From CAYWMP01 sp964459445 (GTDB lineage Bacteria; Desulfobacterota; DSM-4660; Desulfatiglandales; HGW-15), in NCBI GenBank assembly GCA_964459445.1, contig CAYWMP010000065.1, forward strand, positions 1 through 28,875: 28,875 nt of DNA, given 5' to 3'. Position numbers and translations under genes: made by a program. Below, piece by piece: positions 1 through 8,127 of this stretch. A model generated the notes under the pieces. It was given only the letters and a program-made list of their open reading frames with translations. It had not been told where the DNA came from and searched no databases. Within the stretch, counting starts at the first letter, position 1. Every line of letters begins with the position of its first letter.

Positions 1-143
1 AGACTCGGATTTTAACCAGCCTAAGGCGGGTTAATCCTCAAAATACTTCGAGTATTCCTGTGGTTAATCCGCCATACTTCTGGCGGATTAAAATCCTCGT
101 CTACCTTGATCTTGATCAATATTGAGCATTTTGCAAAGGTCTC
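1..143 (+). repeat. MITE-like inverted-repeat element, copy A (right part only)
   Basis: This is the right-hand part of an element found again at 5855-6047 and 11350-11541. It ends in TTTTGCAAAGGTCTC (129-143), the inverse of the left terminus GAGACCTTTGCAAAA seen in copy B. The left ~80 bases lie outside the window. Unlike the other copies it carries about 24 extra bases forming a perfect hairpin, TTAATCCGCC (64-73) with GGCGGATTAA (82-91). It encodes no protein and ends 15 bases before the start codon of the next gene. Confidence 0.75.
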
Positions 144-158
144 ATATCGGGGACTTCG

Positions 159-1358
159 GTGAAGAAAGGTCGATACCTAGACATATTTACGGATCTCCTT
201 GCAAACAGGCAAAGGTTCATTTGGCTGACCGTTGTCCTGTTCATCGTCTATACGGTATCCTTTTTCATCTTCGATCACTTTGCTGTCAATGAACAGCGCT
301 ATATTCTCTTCGCTTTTGGCCTGGTCGTTTCCAGTCTGTTCTTTTCCTGGCTCCTGGGCGGTAAAGCCACCCTTGTCTATGTTACCTTCTTCAGCCTATT
401 CTTTACATTCATCTACGCCAAGCCCCTTTTCCCCACGGGAACCCTGTATCCAAGCCTTTTTTTTGCCCGGTCCTTTAAGATCATCATTGTCAGCTTTGCT
501 TTGATCATGATTTTTATGATTGTTAAGAAGTCTCCGGCCGACGCTGCTAGAGAGAAGTTGGCGCAGGAAACAAAGGAAGAAAAGGAAAAGGCCAGGATCC
601 TTGAGTTTCTGGTCACGGAGAAGAAGATCACCGAGGACGTAGTGGCTCAATCCAATTTTGCCAAGGATGAATTGCTCTTTCTTCAGGGATCATGGCGGTC
701 ACAAATACACAATATCGTAAACGACCTTCCCGAGGATCAAGAAAATAAGATTTACAAAACGATCATCGAGCCCTTTCAGGAAGCCATCCTGAGCCATCTG
801 AAGGGCCTGGAGAAGAAGTTGACCTTTGACCCCGTTGTCATGGAGGCGAAGGACCTGGCCAGAACGCTGAAGGATGAATTGAAACTGGATCTGGATCCCT
901 TGTCACAGCGGTACGAACTCGATTTTAATCTCCTCAACCTGGATGGGGCCCAGACGAAAAGGCTCAGTTGCGATCCCTACAAGCTTGTGGAAATCATCAG
1001 AAACCTGATGAAAAACTCTCAGAAGGCGATAGAACTCAAGCAAATAGAGTTAATGAGGTTGGATTTTGAGGCCTATCGTGCCTTTAAGCCTTACCTTTCC
1101 ATTGAATTGAATAAGGGCAACGGGCGTTTGTATCTCAGGATCACCGACAACGGCGGCGGACTTCCGAAGAAATATCTGAGAAGCATATTCAAGGAGCCCA
1201 TTCCCTCTTCAAAAAGAGAGGGGTACGGCCTTGGAACCACTTTTGTGAAATTCTTTTCAGATCGGATGGGATTTGGCGTCAGAGGGGAGAATGTCGCAAC
1301 TGAGCATGGAAAAGGTTTTCAGGTCACGTTGGATATGCCCTTTAAGGAGAGCGCATAG
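159..1358 (+). CDS. membrane-bound sensor histidine kinase
   Basis: The 399-aa protein has four hydrophobic segments (about residues 19-38, 48-66, 70-88 and 102-122), a charged helical stretch (125-170), and a C-terminal HATPase_c domain. The ATP-site motifs are visible: N box RNLMKNSQKA (281-290), G1 DNGGGLP (330-336) and G2 GYGLGT (355-360). No classical H-box is obvious. The best phosphoacceptor candidate is H184 in SQIHNIVNDL, which is an inference. The N-terminal membrane domain has no evident extracytoplasmic sensor, so it may sense the membrane itself. The GTG start is supported by GGGGA at 149-153 with a five-base spacer. The promoter must lie in or beyond the adjoining repeat element. 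It likely partners the response regulator that follows. Confidence 0.82.
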   Translation: MKKGRYLDIFTDLLANRQRFIWLTVVLFIVYTVSFFIFDHFAVNEQRYILFAFGLVVSSLFFSWLLGGKATLVYVTFFSLFFTFIYAKPLFPTGTLYPSLFFARSFKIIIVSFALIMIFMIVKKSPADAAREKLAQETKEEKEKARILEFLVTEKKITEDVVAQSNFAKDELLFLQGSWRSQIHNIVNDLPEDQENKIYKTIIEPFQEAILSHLKGLEKKLTFDPVVMEAKDLARTLKDELKLDLDPLSQRYELDFNLLNLDGAQTKRLSCDPYKLVEIIRNLMKNSQKAIELKQIELMRLDFEAYRAFKPYLSIELNKGNGRLYLRITDNGGGLPKKYLRSIFKEPIPSSKREGYGLGTTFVKFFSDRMGFGVRGENVATEHGKGFQVTLDMPFKESA

Positions 1359-1412
1359 GTTGTGTAGGGATTTGGCCGGGTTAAGCGGTTACAAAGGGAG
1401 CAATGGGATAGA

Positions 1413-2324
1413 ATGAAAAACAAGTATTTCGTCGTGCTCGTTGATGACGAAGAAAAAGTGCATAACACCATAAGGCTCTACCTGGAGCGTAACGACGTCC
1501 TGGAAGATCTCAAATCCTTTTACACGCCGGTCGACCTTTTGGAATACCTCAAGATAACCGATGATCCCATTGATCTGATCCTTCTTGATATCCATTTCAA
1601 GAGTGCAGGGCTGAGCGGTTTGGATGCCATCCCTTTCATCAGGGAAGAGCACCCTTATCTGCCGATTGTTTTACTTACGGGGATGGATTCAGAGGCCATC
1701 AGAGAGGCAGAGGGTTTTACTAACACCTACTTCATACCAAAGCCTGTGACCAGTAATCATCTGATCAGGATGATCGATTTCTACATCGGGAGGAGCGAAC
1801 ACGAATCAAAAGAGCTGAAGGAGATGGAAGAGAAGATCGAAGAGCACCTCGAATATCAAACGCTCCTTGAAGAAGAGGTAAAAAAGATTGAGGAGGATCG
1901 GGACAAATTCAAAGATCGCCTCGACAGCAGCGATGAGATGAAGGCCTTTGAAAACCTTAAAGCCATCATCGATAACATCCTCAAAAATTCTGAAATGACC
2001 GACTATGCGATCGAGGACCTTGAATTCATTTACTATAAGCGAAACGAGCTTTTTAGCCCCTTGGTTGATGGGCTTATTCAATTCGACCGCCAGGCCATGT
2101 CCGCTCCGGGAAGCCATATTCACAAGTATCAGGGGGTTGAGGATGTCTATTCCGTAAGATTATCCCGTAAGACGAGGCTCTTTGTGTACAAGGGACCCAA
2201 TACCGCTAAGAAACGTATTTTGAGGCTTGATGTGAGGCATGATTCAGCCACAATCGAAGCCTGGCTAAAGGGTCATCACAGGCAGTATGCTGATCCTAAA
2301 CCGGGCAGAGGGGGGCCAAAGTAG
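1413..2324 (+). CDS. response regulator with coiled coil and RelE/ParE-like C-terminal domain
   Basis: The 303-aa protein opens with a receiver domain (1-125): acidic pair D11/D12, phosphoacceptor D59 in LILLDI, T89 and K110-P111. A strongly charged coiled coil follows (about 128-172). There is no HTH or other classical output domain. The C-terminal 70 residues (about 215-285) include HKYQGVEDVYSVRL, TRLFVYKG and ILRLDVRHD. That pattern of a folding helix, an 'l.g....ysvRl' strand, an 'Rl.y' strand and a final 'i..l.v.H' strand resembles the RelE/ParE toxin fold. The receiver assignment is firm. The RelE-like assignment is motif-level inference, and catalytic activity is unknown. It lies 54 bases after the kinase and 4 bases before gspA, so the three are probably co-transcribed. 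Confidence 0.8.
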   Translation: MKNKYFVVLVDDEEKVHNTIRLYLERNDVLEDLKSFYTPVDLLEYLKITDDPIDLILLDIHFKSAGLSGLDAIPFIREEHPYLPIVLLTGMDSEAIREAEGFTNTYFIPKPVTSNHLIRMIDFYIGRSEHESKELKEMEEKIEEHLEYQTLLEEEVKKIEEDRDKFKDRLDSSDEMKAFENLKAIIDNILKNSEMTDYAIEDLEFIYYKRNELFSPLVDGLIQFDRQAMSAPGSHIHKYQGVEDVYSVRLSRKTRLFVYKGPNTAKKRILRLDVRHDSATIEAWLKGHHRQYADPKPGRGGPK

Positions 2325-2328
2325 AACC

Positions 2329-4206
2329 ATGTATAATCATTTTTTCGGACTCAGGGAACGACCTTTTCAACTGGTGCCAAACCCTGCCTATCTCTATCTA
2401 AGCCGGAGCCATGAAGAGGCCTTGGCCCATCTTACCTATGCCATTGCCCAAGGGGATGGATTCGTTGAGATTACTGGAGAGGTGGGGACGGGGAAGACGA
2501 CCCTCTGCCGGGCTTTTGTGGAGGGGCTGGACGAGAATACGGAAGTAGCCTACATATTCAATCCAAAATTGAATTCCATTCAACTCCTGAAGGCTATCAA
2601 CGATGAGTTCGGCATCCCTTCTGATGGGGATAACACAAAGGATCTAATCGATATCCTCAATACCTTTCTCATGAAAAAAAGATCGGAAGGGAAAAAAGTC
2701 ATTTTGCTCATCGATGAGGCCCAGAACCTAAGCACAGAGGTTTTGGAGCAATTGAGGCTCCTATCAAACCTTGAAACCTCTACGAGCAAACTCCTTCAAA
2801 TTATCCTGGTCGGGCAACCTGAATTGGGAGAGATGCTGGACTCCCACGATCTACGGCAACTTGGTCAAAGGATTACCCTGAGTTGCCATATCAATCCTCT
2901 CACGGTTCGTGAAACCAGGGAATATATCCAGCACAGGATCAATATCGCCTCAAAAAAGCCTGGCGACATTTTTACAAAGGATGCCCTTCGCACCATCCAT
3001 AGATATTCAGGGGGCATTCCCAGATTGATAAACATCGCCTGCGACCGTGCGCTTCTAACCGCCTTTGGGCTTGATCGACAAAAGATCAACAGCGCCGTTG
3101 CCAAGGCCGCTATCAGGGAGATAGCGGGCAGGGGGGAAATGAAACGACTGAGCTTCATGCCGGGCAACAGGATGCCCCTATTGCTCGGTGCGTTATGTGT
3201 TGTCCTGCTGGCGGTCGTTATTTATAGCCCCGGAAATTTGCGTATAGGCGATTTTTTTTCGGTAACACCACCCAAGAATCCGGTTGTCGCATCCGTTAAA
3301 CCGCAGGAAGCGGATTCGAGTGTGCTGCCTCCTTCAGAACAAACGCCACCCAAAGAGGAGTCAGAACCCCCACCCACCCAGGAGGCCCCAAAATTAGAGA
3401 AATCTGCCGACGTTCAAGAGGACCCTGTTGAACAGGAATCCATTCCGATTCTGAGCCCTGCCGAGGAACAGGCACCTATCATAGAAATGGCTGATCTGGA
3501 ACCGCCAGCGGTCGATAAAGAAATTGCCAAGGCCCCTGTCGTGGTATCCGTACAAAATCTCGGAGAAATACTCGGGGAGTTGAGTACGCGATCCACAAGG
3601 CGCCATGCTCTTAAGGCGGCCATGGATCAATGGCGCAAGGGCGCCTTGATTCACGATTATTTGGATCGAATGGACGATGATCAGTCCTATTTCCGCCTTG
3701 CTGCAAAGCAGAATGGGTTGCTGGTCAAAAGGATCGACAAGGATTTTGATTTGCTTCGAAAACTCAATATCCCCGCCATCCTCGAGTTCTATCTCCCAGA
3801 GGGTCTTGCGCCGAGATACCTCACACTTACCAAGATGGAAGGAGATGACATGAATTTCATGGGCGGAGGAGACGTTGGCGTGATAAGCGTGGGCGTCAAT
3901 GAGACAAAGTCCTATTGGTCGGGTGTTGCCTTTGTGCTCTGGAAGAACTTCCTCGACTATAACGGGACGATTCCGCACAATGCCCCCAGGGATTCGATCG
4001 TCACACTCAAGATGCTTATGACGGATATTGGGTATACGGATATCGAAATCAGCCCCTTTTATGACGAGAGAACAAAGGAAGCCGTCAAAGAGATCCAGAA
4101 AAAACACGGGATCGTCGTAGATGGCGTTGTCGGCCCTTTGACCAAAATTGTCCTCTATAACGAAAACGCAGACTTGGGCATTCCCCATATCACGGGCGAG
4201 TACTAG
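2329..4206 (+). CDS. gspA: GspA/ExeA-type AAA+ ATPase with C-terminal peptidoglycan-binding domain
   Basis: This 625-aa protein begins with the family hallmark MYNHFFGLRERPF. An AAA+ ATPase follows, with Walker A GEVGTGKTT (50-58) and Walker B VILLIDEAQ (124-132). A single TM helix (about 282-299), a Pro/Glu-rich linker (about 310-390) and a large periplasmic part come next. The periplasmic part ends in a PG_binding_1-like repeat (VKEIQKKHGIVVDGVVGPLTK, shown in two pieces: VKEIQKKHG and VVDGVVGPLTK). In Aeromonas, ExeA with ExeB helps pass the type II secretin through peptidoglycan. I chose the ATG at 2329 because it gives the conserved N-terminus and lies 4 bases after the upstream stop. 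An in-frame ATG at 2287 would overlap the regulator gene. gspB follows after a 301-base gap. Confidence 0.88.
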   Translation: MYNHFFGLRERPFQLVPNPAYLYLSRSHEEALAHLTYAIAQGDGFVEITGEVGTGKTTLCRAFVEGLDENTEVAYIFNPKLNSIQLLKAINDEFGIPSDGDNTKDLIDILNTFLMKKRSEGKKVILLIDEAQNLSTEVLEQLRLLSNLETSTSKLLQIILVGQPELGEMLDSHDLRQLGQRITLSCHINPLTVRETREYIQHRINIASKKPGDIFTKDALRTIHRYSGGIPRLINIACDRALLTAFGLDRQKINSAVAKAAIREIAGRGEMKRLSFMPGNRMPLLLGALCVVLLAVVIYSPGNLRIGDFFSVTPPKNPVVASVKPQEADSSVLPPSEQTPPKEESEPPPTQEAPKLEKSADVQEDPVEQESIPILSPAEEQAPIIEMADLEPPAVDKEIAKAPVVVSVQNLGEILGELSTRSTRRHALKAAMDQWRKGALIHDYLDRMDDDQSYFRLAAKQNGLLVKRIDKDFDLLRKLNIPAILEFYLPEGLAPRYLTLTKMEGDDMNFMGGGDVGVISVGVNETKSYWSGVAFVLWKNFLDYNGTIPHNAPRDSIVTLKMLMTDIGYTDIEISPFYDERTKEAVKEIQKKHGIVVDGVVGPLTKIVLYNENADLGIPHITGEY

Positions 4207-4507
4207 TGAAGCCCCACATGAAACCGACCCACCCTCCGTAGCAAGCTACTGCGGAGGACGGGCGAGCAGACAAGCATTGACCTCAACAGCTTAGGCGAAA
4301 TGATACTGGTTTCTAGATTCTCGATACTGGATAAGGAAAAAAGAATCGTTTCTTATGACATCCCCTATAGACGAAAATTCCTACCAGCATCCAGTGACCA
4401 GCCTCTGGTATATGATCGCAAAGCACAGGGTAACGAATAGATCCTAGACTAAAATACAAAGATCATGGCTTAAATAGACCACTACTGAAGACGCAGGAGA
4501 CAATAGT
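4207..4507. other. intergenic region gspA-gspB
   Basis: No gene is visible in these 301 bases. They hold one imperfect hairpin: CCTCCGTAGC (4233-4242) pairs with GCTA (4245-4248) and CGGAGG (4252-4257), leaving a three-base bulge and a two-base loop. There is no T-run after it, so it looks more like a short dispersed palindrome than a terminator. A GGAGA ribosome binding site for the next gene sits at 4496-4500. Confidence 0.5.
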
Positions 4508-5203
4508 TTGAGTTCTGTTTTAAAAGCATTGAAAAAACTCGAAAGTATCCAGCCCCAGGAAGACGAACCGAAGACGCTGCCCCAGAAGATTACGGCCAAG
4601 GAGGCCATTAACAAACGAGTCAAAGGGCATTGGGTTTTCAACCGCGCCCTGTCCCTGGTTATGATAGCCATCATCACGGCCTTTGGGACCTGGTTGGTAT
4701 TAAGCCATGGTCCTTTTTTGGCAAAGGAAAAGGCGCCGGTCGCAAACCAACCGGAACCCAGCAAAGATGCCGTGAAAATGAAACCTGCCCCTAAAGCTCC
4801 TGAAAAGCTCCAATCGGCCCAAATCCCCGTTAAAACCAAAAGCCTTGCATCAAATCCAAAAGAAACACCCAAGAAAGAGACCCCAAAATCCCTCCCCCTA
4901 AAGAAAACAAGCCCGCCTCCCATAGCTCCCGATGAACCTCAACAGGTACCTGTTAAGGCACCCGAGCAGCAGGTCGTGAAACAGGTGATTGCTGAAAGAC
5001 CTGTCGATGCCTCCCAATACAAGCTTGAAGCTATTGTCTGGTCCAATCAGCCAGCAAGCCGGTTTGCCGTCATTAATGGACGAATCGTTCGGACAGGTGG
5101 TTCTGTGGAAGGGTTGTCAATAAAGGGTATTGGTAGGGATTTTGTGACTGTTCGATCCGGAGACCTTGATTGGAAATTGCGATTTATGGTTGAAGGCGAA
5201 TAG
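4508..5203 (+). CDS. gspB: general secretion pathway protein GspB
   Basis: The 231-aa protein starts with MSSVLKALKKLE, the typical GspB opening. A single TM anchor lies at about 42-68, followed by a long Pro/Lys-rich periplasmic linker (about 75-165). The compact C-terminal domain (about 170-229; YKLEAIVWSNQPASRFAVI then TVRSGDLDWKLRF) matches the T2SSB type. It is the expected partner of GspA/ExeA in the inner membrane. The start is TTG, supported by GGAGA at 4496-4500 with a seven-base spacer. It ends 20 bases from the convergent ACT-domain gene. No other type II secretion genes are in the window, so this pair belongs to the GspAB class that lies apart from the main gsp cluster. Confidence 0.85.
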   Translation: MSSVLKALKKLESIQPQEDEPKTLPQKITAKEAINKRVKGHWVFNRALSLVMIAIITAFGTWLVLSHGPFLAKEKAPVANQPEPSKDAVKMKPAPKAPEKLQSAQIPVKTKSLASNPKETPKKETPKSLPLKKTSPPPIAPDEPQQVPVKAPEQQVVKQVIAERPVDASQYKLEAIVWSNQPASRFAVINGRIVRTGGSVEGLSIKGIGRDFVTVRSGDLDWKLRFMVEGE

Positions 5204-5223
5204 CTGTCCTCTCCTCACCTCCC

Positions 5224-5748
5224 TCACTTCGTGAAGCTCAGATCCAAATTCACCTCAGCAGCAAGGTCCAAGAGCCCTTCCTTGACCTCTGAAATCGATT
5301 CATCGGGCGGGACCTGGGCCTCCAGGCTCAAATTAAAAAGGTTTGCACCAGAGAGGGGGGCCCTTGTGACCTGTGTGTTGAGAGATTCGATATTCACGTT
5401 ATGTTCATGGAGGATGCGTGTGATTTTTTGAACAATTCCGGGATGGTCCATGGCCCTTATCTCCAGATTTAGGGGAAGGGCGGCCACCTTGGGGCTGGCC
5501 GTGGGATCCTCGGCATCGTGTAAAGAGGTCTCAAGGCCCAACTTCGCAATCTCGCCAAGATCCCTTTTAATGGTGCCGGACTCCTCTGGTGTGCAGGAAA
5601 AAAGGGTCATAATGGAAAAACACCCACCCAAAGCAGCCATCCTGCTGTCTTCGATGTTGGCTCCGCGCTCAAAGAGGAACGTGGATACTTGGTCCACAAT
5701 ACCCGGTCTGTCCTTTCCAATGACAAACAATATCATGAATTTTTTCAT
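5224..5748 (-). CDS. tandem ACT-domain protein, GcvR-like
   Basis: The 174-aa protein has two ACT domains and little else. The first (about 1-75) carries IGKDRPGIVDQVSTF. The second (about 92-170) carries MDHPGIVQKITRIL. Both show the 'D.PGIV..i' ligand-binding turn of amino-acid-sensing ACT domains. E. coli GcvR, a repressor partner of the glycine cleavage activator GcvA, has this architecture. Its position downstream of gcv and lip genes fits a glycine-responsive role, but no GcvA homologue is in the window and no DNA-binding domain is present, so it must act through a partner or have another role. GGAGGG lies just upstream of the ATG (complement of 5754-5759). A MITE-like element separates it from lipA. 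Confidence 0.8.
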   Translation of the reverse strand: MKKFMILFVIGKDRPGIVDQVSTFLFERGANIEDSRMAALGGCFSIMTLFSCTPEESGTIKRDLGEIAKLGLETSLHDAEDPTASPKVAALPLNLEIRAMDHPGIVQKITRILHEHNVNIESLNTQVTRAPLSGANLFNLSLEAQVPPDESISEVKEGLLDLAAEVNLDLSFTK

Positions 5749-6206
5749 TTTGTCCCTCCGCTATTTTGAGACCATCAGGGCAGGCTGCCTGCAGACTTCG
5801 GCCTTTTCGCTGTTTTTCAGAGATAACTTAAAAAAGGCTTCCAGTCAATGCCAAGAGACCTTTGCAAAACGCCCTCTTTTACCCAATCTTCCGACTTCGC
5901 TAAAGCTACGACGGGACAAGCTGCTTCAGATTCGGATTTTAACCAGCCTAAGGCGGGTTAATCCTCAAAATACTAGATGTATTCCTGTGGCTAAAATCCT
6001 CATCTTTATTGACCTTGGGACAATATCGAGCATTTTTCAAAGGTCTCACAACAATAGCCCCTGGAAACGGACCGTAATCGCGAAGCTAATCAATTACCTT
6101 GGTTCAATAGCGCAAAGCAATCGCTAAAGAGGAATACGAGCGGGGGAGTGAACGCCGCGAAAAAAGAGCGGCCGAGAAGCATGGGGAAGGGCGAAAGGGG
6201 TCGAGG
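5749..6206. other. intergenic region between lipA and the GcvR-like gene
   Basis: These 458 bases contain a short palindrome GCAGGCTGCCTGC near 5778 and the complete MITE-like copy B (5855-6047). About 160 further bases have no recognisable feature. Reading frames on the + strand here are translations of the repeat. The promoter of the GcvR-like gene, if separate, would lie between 5749 and the repeat or within it. Confidence 0.5.
5855..6047 (+). repeat. MITE-like inverted-repeat element, copy B (complete)
   Basis: This 193-bp element runs from GAGACCTTTGCAAAA (5855-5869) to an imperfect inverse TTTTTCAAAGGTCTC ending at 6047. The interior contains a second inverted pair (GGATTTTA and TAAAATCC) and a small hairpin, AACCAGCC with GGCGGGTT. 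It is nearly identical over long stretches to copy C and, for its right half, to copy A. All three lie in the same orientation and outside genes. No transposase is encoded, so it would have to be mobilised in trans. No clear target-site duplication is visible. Confidence 0.8.
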
Positions 6207-7091
6207 TTAAGAACCCATGGCTTGGTAGACTTCTTTTGCGTGATAGGAACTTCTCACGAAAGGCCCGCTGGCCACTTCGGAAAATCCCATGTCCAAAGCA
6301 GTCTGTCGCCATTTATCGAACTCTTCCGGCGGAATGAAACGCACGACCGGCAGGTGATTCCTGGTGGGTTGAAGATATTGTCCGATGGTGAGGATATTAC
6401 AGCCCGCATTAAGAAGGTCTGTGAGTGTTTCGCGGATCTCTTCGGGCATTTCCCCCAAGCCCAACATAAGACCGGATTTTGTGGTCATAGCGGGGTCAAA
6501 GTCACGAGCCCGTTTCAAGAGTTTCAGGGAACGTTCATAATCGGCCCCCGGACGGACTAGGTCGTAGAGGCGTTTGACGGTTTCAAGATTGTGGTTCATT
6601 ACATCCGGTTGTGCCTCCAAAACGGTAAATAGCGCGCCCTGGTCCCCCAGAAAATCCGGAATCAACACTTCCACGCGGGTTTCGGGCGACCTGAGACGGA
6701 TTTCTCTTATGGTTTCTGCGAAATGTCCGGCCCCTCCGTCAGGAAGATCGTCCCGGGTCACCGAGGTCACCACCACATAATCCAGCGCCATGTCTTGTGC
6801 GGCCTTGGCCACGCCGGCGGGTTCGGCCGGATCAGGCGGTCCCGATGGACCATGGGCGACTGCGCAGAAGCGGCAATCACGAGTGCAGCGGGATCCGAGT
6901 ATGAGAAAGGTCGCTGTTTTGCGAGAGAAACACTCCCAAAGATTAGGGCATTTGGCTTCTTGGCACACGGTATGAAGTTGGCTCTTCTCCAACTGTTGCC
7001 TCACATTTTCGAAAGCAGGGCCGGAAGGAAGCCGTTTCTTCAACCATGGGGGTTTTCCGGGTTGTGTTTCGGGTTTTGCGGTCATGGCCAT
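6207..7091 (-). CDS. lipA: lipoyl synthase
   Basis: The 294-aa radical SAM enzyme inserts two sulfurs into protein-bound octanoyl groups to form lipoyl groups. Both [4Fe-4S] sites are visible: the auxiliary cluster C43-x4-C48-x5-C54 (CQEAKCPNLWEC) and the radical SAM motif C69-x3-C73-x2-C76 (CTRDCRFC). The C-terminal RSSYHA, which supplies the conserved serine ligand of the auxiliary cluster, is also present. Length is normal. The start could be the ATG at 7091 or the second ATG at 7085; neither has a strong Shine-Dalgarno sequence. It follows lipB by 178 bases on the same strand. In this context its main client is presumably GcvH. Confidence 0.96.
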   Translation of the reverse strand: MAMTAKPETQPGKPPWLKKRLPSGPAFENVRQQLEKSQLHTVCQEAKCPNLWECFSRKTATFLILGSRCTRDCRFCAVAHGPSGPPDPAEPAGVAKAAQDMALDYVVVTSVTRDDLPDGGAGHFAETIREIRLRSPETRVEVLIPDFLGDQGALFTVLEAQPDVMNHNLETVKRLYDLVRPGADYERSLKLLKRARDFDPAMTTKSGLMLGLGEMPEEIRETLTDLLNAGCNILTIGQYLQPTRNHLPVVRFIPPEEFDKWRQTALDMGFSEVASGPFVRSSYHAKEVYQAMGS

Positions 7092-7269
7092 AATATAGCG
7101 TATTTCGGTTTTAAGTCAAAAAATGGACCGTGTCCGTCTTCTGTTGTTTACCGGATAGTCAGACAAAGCAAGAATGCTCTTTAGGGCAATATGGTATCTT
7201 GTCCAGGCTCACTCTATTTAGATCTTGCTAAGGATAACAGATGACTAACAACAGACAATGCCAAGGATA

Positions 7270-8010
7270 CTAATTTTGCTTGATTCGCCCTTGGATGTCT
7301 TCCAGCTCAGATCCGATAAGCTCTACTTTGAAAATTTCCTCCATATGTCTTTTCATGGCCTCGCGAACATCGCTCATATTTAGATCATGGGAAAGTTCAT
7401 CCTTCATGGACGTCATGGCAACACCGTCAAGGCCGCAAGGGTTTACCCAACAAAAGGGCTCCATTTCCAGGTTCACATTGAGTGCAAGTCCGTGAAAGGA
7501 TATCCCGCGACGCACGGCTATACCGATGCTGCCCAGTTTTTTCCTGCCTACCCATACGCCCCTGTTGATGGAATTTCTGTCGGCGGCAATACCCGAATCA
7601 AAAGCAACCCGGATCATGACCTCCTCTAGGGCCGACACAAAATCGACCACCTTGAACCTGTTCCTTTCCAGGTGGATGATAGGATACACCACGATCTGGC
7701 CCGGTCCGTGATATGTGATGTCTCCGCCTCTCTCCACATGAACCAGGGATATCCCTCTTTTATCCAACTTGTTTTTCGAGACCATCAAGTTGTCAAGTCC
7801 CCCCCGCCGTCCAAGGGTGAATACGGGTGGGTGTTCCAGGAATAGAACAACATCCTTGTCCATGATTTTATCGCTCAGGGCTTGAACCAGATCGTGCTGC
7901 AGATCCAGTGCCTCCTCATAATTGACAACGGGTAAATCCAATAGGCGCCACTGTCTAGGGTTTGTTGTGCGTTGTTCGTTGTCTGTTGTATTTTTGGGTC
8001 TGCTTGTCAT
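7270..8010 (-). CDS. lipB: octanoyl-ACP:protein octanoyltransferase
   Basis: The 246-aa LipB moves octanoate from acyl-carrier protein to lipoyl domains such as GcvH. The signature RGGDITYHGPGQ (94-105), the catalytic lysine region KKLGSIGI (157-164) and the catalytic cysteine C192 in NPCG are intact. The first ~20 residues (TTDNEQRTTN and neighbours) have no counterpart in typical LipB. They come from a low-complexity GTTGT-type DNA stretch around 7965-7990, and no Shine-Dalgarno sequence precedes the ATG at 8010. The true start may therefore be further downstream, for example a TTG near the WRLLDLP segment. It lies 117 bases after gcvPB. Confidence 0.94.
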   Translation of the reverse strand: MTSRPKNTTDNEQRTTNPRQWRLLDLPVVNYEEALDLQHDLVQALSDKIMDKDVVLFLEHPPVFTLGRRGGLDNLMVSKNKLDKRGISLVHVERGGDITYHGPGQIVVYPIIHLERNRFKVVDFVSALEEVMIRVAFDSGIAADRNSINRGVWVGRKKLGSIGIAVRRGISFHGLALNVNLEMEPFCWVNPCGLDGVAMTSMKDELSHDLNMSDVREAMKRHMEEIFKVELIGSELEDIQGRIKQN

Positions 8011-8127
8011 AATAGCGATAGTTGCTCCGAAAGCGTTTTCGATTTGTCGGTGGCTCGGGGATCAAAAGGGTGAGGAAAGGGATCTCGAGTCTCCGAGAAT
8101 ACTAAAATAGGAATAGCAGTTTTGGGA

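Noticed and set aside
2287..2328. Upstream in-frame ATG for gspA
   Set aside because: It overlaps the regulator gene by 38 bases and lies before the conserved MYNHFFG start.
3394..4188. 264-codon open frame on the - strand
   Set aside because: It lies wholly inside gspA and shows no family motif.
5450..6127. 225-codon open frame on the + strand
   Set aside because: It runs antisense through the ACT-domain gene and across repeat copy B.
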